Positions 9,424-17,288 of a stretch of 64,000 nucleotides of DNA are shown here, piece after piece. The stretch spans positions 62,001 to 126,000 of the forward strand of contig CAYLUN010000001.1 of assembly GCA_964386865.1 (NCBI GenBank), in the 5' to 3' direction. This stretch comes from CAYLUN01 sp964386865 (lineage in GTDB: Bacteria; Verrucomicrobiota; Kiritimatiellia; RFP12; UBA1067). The notes beneath the pieces are model-generated. The model made no database searches, was not told the origin of the DNA, and saw only the letters and a list, made by a program, of their open reading frames with translations. Every line of letters starts with the position of its first letter. Position 1 is the stretch's first letter. The position numbers and the translations under genes are program-made.

Positions 9424-10788
9424 TTAGTCCCCTAAGAGCATGAGCGCATCCTCTTCGCGCCTGCCGAAAAGCCGGCCGCTCTGGCGGTGGCCGAGAAGGA
9501 GAAACCCGACCAGCCCGTTATTGGACTGCAAGGCAACGGCCGCCTCGGCGCTCAGCCGGCCCAGCGCACGCTCGGCGTGAGCCTGCAGCCGCGTGTTGCC
9601 GGCTCGCTGAAGCACGTCGCGCAGCAGCGGCTGGCGCTCGGCGCGCAAGGCTCGCAGCAGCGGATCAGCCGAGCGCACCACCTCTGCCGCCTCGACCGCC
9701 CCCAGCCGCGTGCACAGAACGTAGCGCGGCCCGGCGCGCAGGTAGACGGCCACGTGTGAAAGCCCAAGCGACTCTTGCAGCAGGTGGGCGAAATCACGGG
9801 ATAGCGCGTCGACTGTCGTGATGGAGCGCGCCAGTTCGCCGCCTCTGTTCAGCAGGCGGGACATGTCATCGCGCCCCTCGTCGAACAGGCGATCCGCCCC
9901 GCGCCGAAGGAACGCCTTCGCCGGCGCCAGGCTGAGGGCGACCGCAATGGCGGCGGCCACATGGGCCGCGGTCAGGCGCAGCGCGCCCGCAGCGAACGGC
10001 AAGCAACACGCCAGCCGGAAAGAAACGATGTACAGCAGCGTCAGGAAGCCCGCCAGAAGCAGATTGATAATCGCGCGCCGCAAGAACTCGCCGACGCCCA
10101 TGATGTGGCGGGTGGCGATGCCATAGGCGATCACGCCGTGCCAGATCACCACGGAGATCGGCGTGAACCGCGCACTCTGCGAGGATCCCGTGAGCAGAGG
10201 GATCACCAGAATCAGCAACACGCCGGGGACAAGCGCGAAAAACGAGCCGAGCGCGATCACCTGCAGCTCTAGGCGGACAACCCCTTGCACCCGAGCCATT
10301 GACCGGTAGAAGCTCCACACGAGGTCTGCTACGGACACGATCCAAAAGCCGACGAAAACAATGAAGCCGGGGCCGTAGAGCGGCTCCGCAAGCGCATCGC
10401 TTGCGGCCGACAGGCGAGCGCCGACGAGAAAGTAGCGGGTTTGACACAGCAGCGAAACGGCGACCGTGGCAACGACCCACAGCCAGGAGCGTCGCAACAG
10501 CCCGACGGCCGTCTCCTCAGTCTGCGCCACCGCGCCGCGCAGCAGACGGAAGAAGAGAAGCATGAACAGGCTGCTGACGCAGGCCTGGCGGATCCAGAAA
10601 GCCAGCCAGACCTCGCTCGTCGCGGTCGAACCGAATAGCTGACAGGCCAGCCAAAGGGCTATCACAAGCGAAAGGACGGCGAAGATCCGGTTGGCCAGCC
10701 GGCGCATGTTTGTGAAGAACACGACCACGCCTAGCCCCAGATTAATCGCGATCACGAAAGGCAGGGTGAGTATGAAGATGTTCGTCAT
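9424..10788 (-). CDS. 7TM-GAF sensor; N-terminal half of a split histidine kinase
   Basis: A 454-residue frame. The first about 275 residues contain seven to nine hydrophobic membrane helices arranged like the N-terminal 7TM region of PrsK-like kinases. A helical linker (FLRRGADRLFDEGRDDMSRLL) leads to a GAF domain from about residue 315 (LSRDFAHLLQESLGLSHVAVYL) that breaks off at EEDALMLLGD followed by TAA. The missing end of the GAF domain and the kinase core are encoded in frame by the next gene (8260-9423). It overlaps the ketosynthase gene by 4 nt at its start. Without read-through or a partner this part has no kinase activity of its own. Confidence 0.82.
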   Translation of the reverse strand: MTNIFILTLPFVIAINLGLGVVVFFTNMRRLANRIFAVLSLVIALWLACQLFGSTATSEVWLAFWIRQACVSSLFMLLFFRLLRGAVAQTEETAVGLLRRSWLWVVATVAVSLLCQTRYFLVGARLSAASDALAEPLYGPGFIVFVGFWIVSVADLVWSFYRSMARVQGVVRLELQVIALGSFFALVPGVLLILVIPLLTGSSQSARFTPISVVIWHGVIAYGIATRHIMGVGEFLRRAIINLLLAGFLTLLYIVSFRLACCLPFAAGALRLTAAHVAAAIAVALSLAPAKAFLRRGADRLFDEGRDDMSRLLNRGGELARSITTVDALSRDFAHLLQESLGLSHVAVYLRAGPRYVLCTRLGAVEAAEVVRSADPLLRALRAERQPLLRDVLQRAGNTRLQAHAERALGRLSAEAAVALQSNNGLVGFLLLGHRQSGRLFGRREEDALMLLGD

Positions 10789-12038
10789 GGCGGAGGCCTG
10801 CCTACGATGAGCGTGGTGTTGCCGCCACCCATCCCATGTACGTTGAGCAAGGCGTGTTCAAGCCGCATCCGCCGCGCCTGCGGCACGTAGTCGAGATCGC
10901 ACGCCGGATCCGGCGTCGTGTAATTGGCCGTCGGGGGGATGAGGTCGTCGCGCATCGCAAGCGCGCAGGCGATCAGCTCCATCGGGCCCGCCGCCGCAAG
11001 CGGATTGCCCGTGACCCCCTTGATGGATGAGACCGGCATGCGGTAGGCGCGGCGGCCGAACGTGTCGCGGATACGGGCCGTCTCCACGCGGTCTATGACC
11101 GGGTCGCTTGGCCCGTGCGCGCACACGTAGTCAATCCTGTCGCTGCCTAGCCGCGCGTTGGCCAAGGCCAGCGTCATGCAGGCGCCCAGACCGTCACCCG
11201 CCTGCGTGCCGAACGCGTCGGGGTGCGACGCGCCGCCGCACACCTCCAGCCAAATACGTGCGCCGCGCGCGCGAGCATGCGCCAGACTTTCGAGCACCAA
11301 AATGCCTGCACCCTCGCCCAACACGCCGCCGTCGCGGTCGCGGTCGAACGGGCGGCTGGCGCGCGGCGGGTCATCGTTGCGAACCGAGAGCAGCCGGCTC
11401 GCACAGAAGGCACCGCACGTCGTCGCGGTGATCGACGCGTCCGTGCCGCCCGCAACCGCGATCTCCGCCCGCCCCGAGTGGATGGCGTTGGCCGCAGCCA
11501 GCACCGCGTCCGCTCCGGCCTTGCACGCCGTCGCCAGCGTCTCGAACGTCACCCGCGAGCCCAGGTGCTCGGCCAAGGTCGTTGCGACGGCATGCGGCTG
11601 CGAGGCCCAGACCATGCCTGGCCGAACCCGGCCCGAATCCCCATCCTGTACAATGTATGCAACCCCTTGGACCACCTCGATGGCGCTTGTGCTGACGCCG
11701 ATGGCGACGCTGACCGGCCGAGGGCTGGCCGAAAGCGCGGGGCCCAAAGCCGCATCCGCCAGGGCCATGTCCAAGGCGGCCAATGCGAACTGCGTGTGAC
11801 GCCCCATGCGCTTCCATTTCACCGTTGCTGGAAACAGGTGTTGGGGGTCGAAGCCTTTGACCTCGGCGGCGATCCGGTTTGGGAATTTGGAGGCGTCGAA
11901 AAGGGTGATTGGGCCAACTCCGGATACCCCCTCAGTCAGCGTTCGCCAGAAGTCCGTCACGCCTATACCGTTGGCCGCCACCACGCCGATTCCGGTGACA
12001 ACGGCACGTCGGCCGTCATAGTAATGACTTTTGTTCAT
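10785..12038 (-). CDS. Beta-ketoacyl-ACP synthase-like protein with altered active site
   Basis: A 417-residue thiolase-fold ketosynthase of the FabF type. Nucleophile C172 (TACKAGADAV), first histidine H308 (VCAHGPSDP), lysine K340 (SSIKGVTG) and the GMGGGN C-terminal loop are present. The second catalytic histidine of the usual K-x-x-x-G-H motif is replaced by Asn (N345, GVTGNPLAAAG), giving a C-H-N set as in FabH. It may be a specialised or chain-initiating ketosynthase, or a non-condensing partner; no ACP, KR or DH gene is nearby, so it is not part of a visible fatty-acid cluster. It heads an operon of sensor kinases. No Shine-Dalgarno is visible before the ATG at 12038. Confidence 0.85.
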   Translation of the reverse strand: MNKSHYYDGRRAVVTGIGVVAANGIGVTDFWRTLTEGVSGVGPITLFDASKFPNRIAAEVKGFDPQHLFPATVKWKRMGRHTQFALAALDMALADAALGPALSASPRPVSVAIGVSTSAIEVVQGVAYIVQDGDSGRVRPGMVWASQPHAVATTLAEHLGSRVTFETLATACKAGADAVLAAANAIHSGRAEIAVAGGTDASITATTCGAFCASRLLSVRNDDPPRASRPFDRDRDGGVLGEGAGILVLESLAHARARGARIWLEVCGGASHPDAFGTQAGDGLGACMTLALANARLGSDRIDYVCAHGPSDPVIDRVETARIRDTFGRRAYRMPVSSIKGVTGNPLAAAGPMELIACALAMRDDLIPPTANYTTPDPACDLDYVPQARRMRLEHALLNVHGMGGGNTTLIVGRPPP

Positions 12039-12047
12039 AATTAGACG

Positions 12048-12063
12048 TGCTAGTTTCGCACCA
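12048..12063 (-). promoter_or_regulatory. Candidate sigma-54 (-24/-12) promoter of the ketosynthase-kinase operon
   Basis: The minus strand reads TGGTGCGAAACTAGCA. It fits TGGYRYR-N4-TTGCA with one mismatch (TAGCA), and the GG and GC pairs are spaced by the required 12 bp. A start 12 nt downstream would fall on the ATG at 12038, implying a leaderless message; the absence of a Shine-Dalgarno there is consistent, but this also weakens the call. Confidence 0.4.
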
Positions 12064-12094
12064 GTGTACAGTCCATGTCCACCTCAAAAACGGC

Positions 12095-12110
12095 TGTGCA
12101 AAAATGTGCA
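12095..12110. repeat. Direct repeat TGTGCA-N4-TGTGCA, possible activator site
   Basis: Two TGTGCA copies 10 bp apart (one helical turn), followed at 12114-12137 by an imperfect inverted repeat GTGGC...GCCAC. They lie between the two divergent sigma-54-like promoters, where enhancer sites for an NtrC-type activator would be expected. No binding consensus is known for this regulator. Confidence 0.25.
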
Positions 12111-12223
12111 CCCGTGGCGACTGGAGACCGGAGCCACAAGCCAACGTACATTTGTGAACACTAATTGGTGGTGCCTCGATAAAGATCTAACGTTTCCCTC
12201 GACGCGACCCCCGTTTTTTTGCA

Positions 12224-12239
12224 TGGCACAAGAACTGCT
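12224..12239 (+). promoter_or_regulatory. Candidate sigma-54 (-24/-12) promoter of the FadL-like gene
   Basis: TGGCACAAGAACTGCT: the -24 element TGGCAC and the -12 element CTGC are separated so that GG and GC are 12 bp apart, a near-perfect sigma-54 site. Expected start near 12250, about 53 nt before the ATG at 12303. Confidence 0.6.
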
Positions 12240-12302
12240 TTTACACGCACAGGCGCAAGTGGTTCATTTTTGTCCACCATAATCATGAAAAGGGAACCCT
12301 CT

Positions 12303-13529
12303 ATGTTTCGGCAAATCTTCTTCCGCAGTTCCACGCTAGCCGCATCATGCCTCTTGCTGCAGACCGCCTGCGGAGACGGGTTTCGCAACCCGCCCGACAC
12401 GGCTGAAGCACTTGGAAAATCGGGAAACAACATCGTGTGGGTCGACGACGCGTCAGCGATTTTCTACAACCCCGCCAACTTAGTTGACGTCCCCTCCTAT
12501 CAGGTGCAAGTCTCAGCCGTCGTCGGCTACTCGAAAGCCGAGTACAGCGGCAAGCTGGGTCAGACGGAGACGGAGCGGCCGTGGAGCCTCTTGCCCGAAT
12601 TCGCGTTCGCCTGTCCGCTGCCCGAAACCGATCTGGCGTTTGGGTTCGGCGTGAACGTCCCCTACGGACGACAAACGCGGTGGGACTCCAGCGGATCACT
12701 TCGCTATTCGGCTCCCGTGAGCACCGAGATGATGGTGATGGATTTTACACCCTCGCTGGCGTGGCGCGTCTCGGACGCCGTCTCGATCGGCGCGGGCCTC
12801 GACGTCTACTACGGCCGCCTGCAGCTCTGCCAGCTGCTCCCAATCCTCTCCAGCAGCCGAGTAACCGCTGACTCGGACGGGTATGCCGTGAGCGGCAACG
12901 CCGGCATCACGTGGCGCCTCACGCCCAATCAGCGACTCGCCCTGACCTACCACGCGCCGTTTGACCTGACGTTCGACGGCGAGATGGAGACGACCGACGT
13001 CCCGTCGCCGGCGGTCTCCTCAAGCGACTTCGAAACCACGTTCAAGTTTCCAACCATCGTTGCGCTCGGCTACGGCATCCAGATAACAGAAACGGTTCGC
13101 CTCGAAGCGAACGTCGAGTGGCTCCAGTACTCGCGCTACAAGACGCTCGCCATCGACGCGGGCGACAACGCCGCGCTGCTCTCCACGCTGGGCCTCGACA
13201 CCGTTGCCCAGAACTGGAACGACACGTGGACCTTCGGCGTCGGCCCCGAGTGGCGCTTCGCGCGCGAGTGGACGCTGCGCGGGGGCTACAAGTATCTCCA
13301 GAGCCCTGTTTCTGACTCCACCTTCTCGCCCTCCATTCTCGACGTCGACCAGTCCATACTCAGCCTTGGCCTCGGGTACCAGCACGGCCGCCACGCCATC
13401 GACCTCGCCTACGCCGTCGGCCTGTTCTCGACACGCGACATCTCCTCTAACCAGAACTCGCTTTACGAACAGGCAGCATACACCTTCGAAGGCCATCTCT
13501 TCGCTCTGACCTACACCTGCACACTCTAG
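12303..13529 (+). CDS. OmpP1/FadL-type outer-membrane transport protein
   Basis: A 408-residue beta-barrel protein with a signal peptide (MFRQIFFRSSTLAASCLLLQTAC). The N-terminal plug region carries the FadL-family feature ALGKSGNNIVWVDDASAIFYNPANLV (asparagine-proline-alanine after the DAS turn), and the rest alternates short aromatic-rich strands (LAFGFGVNVPYGRQTRW, LRGGYKYLQSPV). FadL proteins let long-chain fatty acids or other hydrophobic compounds cross the outer membrane. It ends in LTYTCTL, not the usual terminal aromatic residue. It is divergent from the ketosynthase operon, preceded by a good sigma-54-like site, and followed by a receiver-kinase gene. A link between lipid uptake and signalling is inferred. 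Confidence 0.82.
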   Translation: MFRQIFFRSSTLAASCLLLQTACGDGFRNPPDTAEALGKSGNNIVWVDDASAIFYNPANLVDVPSYQVQVSAVVGYSKAEYSGKLGQTETERPWSLLPEFAFACPLPETDLAFGFGVNVPYGRQTRWDSSGSLRYSAPVSTEMMVMDFTPSLAWRVSDAVSIGAGLDVYYGRLQLCQLLPILSSSRVTADSDGYAVSGNAGITWRLTPNQRLALTYHAPFDLTFDGEMETTDVPSPAVSSSDFETTFKFPTIVALGYGIQITETVRLEANVEWLQYSRYKTLAIDAGDNAALLSTLGLDTVAQNWNDTWTFGVGPEWRFAREWTLRGGYKYLQSPVSDSTFSPSILDVDQSILSLGLGYQHGRHAIDLAYAVGLFSTRDISSNQNSLYEQAAYTFEGHLFALTYTCTL

Positions 13530-13590
13530 CTCGAATGCGCCTTTTCCACGCCATGATCGCCGATCCTCACGGCCGCTCAAAGGAGCGCGT

Positions 13591-14793
13591 ATGACGACGC
13601 CTTGCGAACAACCGAAGCCAGCTGACGCCCGCCCGACCGTCTTGGTGATTGACGACGAGCGCGGACCGCGCGAGAGCTTGCGTTTTCTCCTCAAAAACGA
13701 CTATCGCGTGCTCTGTGCCGACACGGTGGAGCTCGGCCTGAAACTGATGCGCGAGCAGCCTCCGGACGCCGTCATCATGGACATCCGCATGCCCGGCCGG
13801 AGCGGCATCGACGGCCTCCGCGAAATCCGCACGTTTGACTCGGAGCTGGCGGTGATCATGCTGACCGGCTTCGCTGCCGTAGAAACCGCGCAAGAGGCGA
13901 TCCGACATGAGGCGAGCGACTACATGGAGAAGCCGTTCGACGCCGCCGAGATGCGCCGGTCCGTCGGCCGCCACGTCGAGCAGACCCGGCTGCGACGCAA
14001 GCGCAGCCAGCTCCTGACTGCGGCGGAGGATATCAACCGCCGCATCAGCGAGCTTCAGGAGAAGGATCGCTTGGCCGAGCTGGGGCAAACGTCTGCCGAG
14101 TTCGTACACGACCTGCGCAACGCCCTGGCCATGGTCACTGGCTCGTCAAGCATGCTGCGCGAAGAGGTCGAGGGCTTGCAGCAGCAGGCCGGCGCCGCGT
14201 CCGAAGCCAGCTATTACCTCGACACGCTGGAGCACTCAATGCGTCATTGCATCGAAATGCTCGACACGTGGCAGCGCCTGATCCTGCAAAGCCCGGCGCA
14301 GAAGACGCGCTTCTGCGTCCACGAGCTCGTTCGCGCGTGCGCGGAGAACTGCAGGCCGGCCGCGCAGGCCATTCGCGCCCAGATCACGTGCGAGACCTGC
14401 GGCGGCGGCGACGAGTTCCTCGGCGACCGCGTGCAGCTCGTGCGCGTTCTTGTCAACCTCATGCAAAACGCGATCCACGCCCTGCCGGCCGACAAAGGCC
14501 TGCTCCGCGTTCGCTCGGAAATCTTCGACGCCGCGATTTGCATCAGCGTCTCGGACAACGGATGCGGCATTCCGGAAGAGAACCTGAGGCACATATTCTC
14601 TGCGAACTTCACCACCCGGAGAAAGCTCGGCGGCATGGGCCTCGGCCTGTTCATCGCCCAGAAGGTCGCTCAGGCGCACGGCGGCTTCGTGACCGTCGAG
14701 AGCGCCGTCAGCCAAGGGTCGACGTTTACGATCCGGCTGCCGCGAACCGCGCCGGTTAGGGGCGATGGCGCGGGCGCTTCGGGAACGGGATGA
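13591..14793 (+). CDS. Receiver-histidine kinase hybrid (N-terminal REC, C-terminal HisKA/HATPase)
   Basis: A 400-residue soluble protein. Receiver: D21-D22, phospho-acceptor D64 (VIMDIRMPG) and K114 (EKPFDA). After a helical linker comes the H-box H173 (EFVHDLRNALAMV), an N-box (NLMQNAIHAL), SDNGCGI and GGMGLGLFIAQ. The REC domain precedes the kinase core, as in relay or phosphate-controlled kinases, rather than following it as in ordinary hybrids. It starts 61 nt after the FadL-like gene with AAAGGAG ahead of its ATG. Its 3' end overlaps the convergent methyltransferase gene by 38 bp. It may exchange phosphate with the nearby NtrC-type regulator (inference). Confidence 0.9.
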   Translation: MTTPCEQPKPADARPTVLVIDDERGPRESLRFLLKNDYRVLCADTVELGLKLMREQPPDAVIMDIRMPGRSGIDGLREIRTFDSELAVIMLTGFAAVETAQEAIRHEASDYMEKPFDAAEMRRSVGRHVEQTRLRRKRSQLLTAAEDINRRISELQEKDRLAELGQTSAEFVHDLRNALAMVTGSSSMLREEVEGLQQQAGAASEASYYLDTLEHSMRHCIEMLDTWQRLILQSPAQKTRFCVHELVRACAENCRPAAQAIRAQITCETCGGGDEFLGDRVQLVRVLVNLMQNAIHALPADKGLLRVRSEIFDAAICISVSDNGCGIPEENLRHIFSANFTTRRKLGGMGLGLFIAQKVAQAHGGFVTVESAVSQGSTFTIRLPRTAPVRGDGAGASGTG

Positions 14794-15487
14794 ACCCCCA
14801 GACCTCGCCCTTGTACACGCGGTAGGCGTCGCCGAACAGGTCGCGAAGAAAGCGCTCTTCATAATAGGCGCGGACAACCTCCAGCGGAACGAAGGCGAGC
14901 ACGCCGAAAAGCAGGGAGCACCAGGCCCCCAGGAGTAGCGGCAGGCCAATTATTTCCATGCAGGCGCCCAGGTAGAGCGGATGGCGCATGATGCGGTAAG
15001 GGCCTTCGCGCACCAGGTGACGCTCGCCGCCGAGATCCGAGACATCCACGTGCCACTGGTGGCTCAGCGTCTGGAACGCCCAGTAGCGCAGCGCAACGCC
15101 TCCACCGTAAACCGCCGCGCCGACGGACACGAACACCAGGTCGGGGAAGCACCGGCGCGACAAGAACTCGGCAGCCGCGCCGCCCAGCGTCAGCGCGTAC
15201 GCATACCCGACGGCGATCGCCGTCCAGTCCCGCGCTCCTCCACTCGCGCGGCCCAACCCCTGCCGCAGGTACATGGACCACATCCGCTCCACACACGCCG
15301 CAACGAAGAGGGCCACGCCCGCGCTCTTGCCCGCGAACGACGGCGTCAGCGGATAGAGAGCCACAGGCAGTACAACCACGAGCAGGGCCGTCACGGCCAC
15401 GCCATTAAACAGGAACCTCGACACCTGCGCCGCCAGGCCCACTGCCCCGGCAACTGCCGCCTTCTCCGACTGATCGTCGTGCATCAT
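14756..15487 (-). CDS. Isoprenylcysteine/phospholipid methyltransferase-like membrane protein
   Basis: A 243-residue membrane protein of the ICMT/PEMT fold. It has about five hydrophobic helices and the family motif near the C-terminus: LVREGPYRIMRHPLYLG (SAM- and substrate-binding RHPxY), followed later by a conserved acidic helix YYEERFLRDLFGDAYRVYKGEV. Bacterial members methylate unknown membrane substrates. The ATG at 15487 was chosen because GGGAGGG lies 4 nt upstream; a frame extending to 15673 has no ribosome site and would overlap the region upstream of the GH1 gene. It is divergent from the GH1 gene, and its 3' end overlaps the hybrid-kinase gene. Confidence 0.8.
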   Translation of the reverse strand: MMHDDQSEKAAVAGAVGLAAQVSRFLFNGVAVTALLVVVLPVALYPLTPSFAGKSAGVALFVAACVERMWSMYLRQGLGRASGGARDWTAIAVGYAYALTLGGAAAEFLSRRCFPDLVFVSVGAAVYGGGVALRYWAFQTLSHQWHVDVSDLGGERHLVREGPYRIMRHPLYLGACMEIIGLPLLLGAWCSLLFGVLAFVPLEVVRAYYEERFLRDLFGDAYRVYKGEVWGFIPFPKRPRHRP

Positions 15488-15616
15488 CGTCCCTCCCGCA
15501 TTGATCGTGTGCTGCAGACTATGCCACAACCCCGCCGCCGAGGCAAGTTCCTCGCGGCGCCCGGCACAATCACGGGCGCGCGCGCCCCGATGCCGCGCAG
15601 GCGCCGCTCTTTCGGG

Positions 15617-15645
15617 CTGGCGGCGGCCGAAAGTCGGTGTATAAT
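15617..15645 (+). promoter_or_regulatory. Candidate promoter of the GH1 gene
   Basis: A perfect TATAAT (15640-15645), 41 nt before the ATG at 15686, with CTGGCG 17 bp upstream as a poor -35 box. The same weak CTGGC[A/G] -35 with a good -10 recurs upstream of the PATR gene at 55622. Confidence 0.45.
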
Positions 15646-15685
15646 GTCGGCAACCTCTTTTTCCAATCGTCAACTAAGGAGCACC

Positions 15686-17206
15686 ATGCAGCAGAATCAC
15701 TCAGCAGAAGGTTTCGGAAGGCGTTCGTTTATGGCGGGGGCGGCAGGCGCGGCTGCGCTGCTCGCGGCCGCGCAGAGCCAGGGCTGCGCCTCCCTCGGCG
15801 CGGCGGCAGGCGCCAAAGGTGTGCGGGCCAAAGGCGGCACGCGCTTCCCCAAGAACTTCTGGTGGGGCGCGGCCACAGCCTCTTATCAGCTCGAAGGGGC
15901 CGCCAGCGAGGACGGACGCAAGCCCAGCGTCTGGGACACCTTCTGCCGGGTTCCCGGCAAGGTCGAGAACGGCGACACGGGCGACGTCGCCTGCGACCAC
16001 TACCACCGCTATGAGGAGGACGTCAAGCTCATGGCCGACCTCGGCGTGAAGCACTACCGCTTCAGCATCGCCTGGCCGCGCATCATCCCCGACGGCCGCG
16101 GCGCGGTGAACCCCAAGGGCCTCGACTTCTACAAGCGCCTCGCCGACTGCCTGCTCAAGCACGACATCACCCCCCACGCCACGCTCTTCCACTGGGATCT
16201 GCCGCAGGTTCTCCAGGACAAGTACGGCGGCTTCCAGAGCCGCGAGATCGTCAGCGACTTCGGCGCGTACGCCGAGGCCGTTGGCACGGGCTTGGGCGAC
16301 CGCATCAAGCACTGGATGACGATGAACGAGATCTCGTGCTTCGCGTTCGGCGTCGGCTACGGCGTCGGCTACACGCCGCCCCACGCGCCCGGCCTCACCC
16401 TGCCCACGATCAAGGCCCGCAGCAACACCTCGCACCACGCGCTGCTCGCCCACGGCACGGCCGTGCAGGCCTTGCGCGCGACCGCCGGATCGTGCAGCGT
16501 CGCCACGGCGGAGAACATCAACTCCTACGTGCCGGTCACCGAGACCCCCGCCGACATCGAGGCCACCCGTCAGGCCTTCCTGCGCGACGCGGCCAACGGC
16601 AGCATCATCACCCCGCTCCTGACCGGGCGCTACTCGGAGCAGTGGATGGACGAGTACGGCGCCGCCGGCGCGCCCGACATCAAAGAGGGCGACCTGAAGC
16701 TGATCAAACAGCCGCTCGACGCGGTCGGCTACAACTGCTACACGGGCACCTACGTGCGCGCCGCCGCCAACGCCAAGGGCTTCGAGACCTTCCCCTGCTT
16801 CGACGCCTACCCCAAGGGCAGCATGCCCTGGCTGAACATCGTGCCCGAGTCGATCTACTGGGGTATCCGCCTGTTCAGCGACGCGCTCGGCCGCAAAGAC
16901 CTGCCCGTCTTCATCAGCGAGAACGGCGTGGCCGACGGCGCGAAGCCGAACGCCCAGAACTTCGTCGCGGACATCGACCGCATCATGTACCTGCGCCAGT
17001 ACCTGCGCAACGTCCACCGCGCGCTGGCCGAGGGCTACCCCGTGGTCGGCTATTTCCCGTGGAGCCTCATGGACAACTTCGAGTGGGCCTGCGGCTACGG
17101 CAAGCGCTTCGGCATGGTCTACGTGGACTACAAGACGCAGACGCGCACGCCCAAGCTGAGCTACTCGTGGTACCAGCAGGTCATTCGCGCCAACAGCGTG
17201 GTATAA
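15686..17206 (+). CDS. Exported GH1 beta-glucosidase-type enzyme
   Basis: A 506-residue GH1 enzyme. A twin-arginine signal (GRRSFMAGAAGAAALLAAA, RR at 12-13) indicates Tat export in a folded state; a Cys at 34 follows, but the lipobox is not canonical. The GH1 N-terminal block is WWGAATASYQLEGAA. The acid/base is E215 (TMNEIS, where the family usually has NEP) and the nucleophile is E412 (FISENGVAD). The aglycone/base region YFPWSLMDNFEW is intact. Length is normal for the catalytic domain. The ATG at 15686 has TAAGGAG upstream. The likely role is hydrolysis of beta-linked oligosaccharides in the periplasm. The CE7-like gene follows on the same strand. Confidence 0.93.
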   Translation: MQQNHSAEGFGRRSFMAGAAGAAALLAAAQSQGCASLGAAAGAKGVRAKGGTRFPKNFWWGAATASYQLEGAASEDGRKPSVWDTFCRVPGKVENGDTGDVACDHYHRYEEDVKLMADLGVKHYRFSIAWPRIIPDGRGAVNPKGLDFYKRLADCLLKHDITPHATLFHWDLPQVLQDKYGGFQSREIVSDFGAYAEAVGTGLGDRIKHWMTMNEISCFAFGVGYGVGYTPPHAPGLTLPTIKARSNTSHHALLAHGTAVQALRATAGSCSVATAENINSYVPVTETPADIEATRQAFLRDAANGSIITPLLTGRYSEQWMDEYGAAGAPDIKEGDLKLIKQPLDAVGYNCYTGTYVRAAANAKGFETFPCFDAYPKGSMPWLNIVPESIYWGIRLFSDALGRKDLPVFISENGVADGAKPNAQNFVADIDRIMYLRQYLRNVHRALAEGYPVVGYFPWSLMDNFEWACGYGKRFGMVYVDYKTQTRTPKLSYSWYQQVIRANSVV

Positions 17207-17220
17207 TTCGCACGTCAGCG

Positions 17221-17251
17221 CCCAACGCTCTTCTCTCCCTTGAACGTTGGG
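17221..17251. other. Inverted repeat between the GH1 and CE7-like genes
   Basis: CCCAACG and CGTTGGG form a 7-bp stem around a 17-nt loop, just after the GH1 stop. No T-run follows, so a terminator role is doubtful. The stretch that follows (17252-17270) repeats the hexamer-like unit GTTGAGC. A TATAAT also overlaps the GH1 stop codon at 17202-17207. Confidence 0.3.
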
Positions 17252-17288
17252 AGTTGAGCGTTGAGCGTTCATCTTTGAAAGGGCTCCT

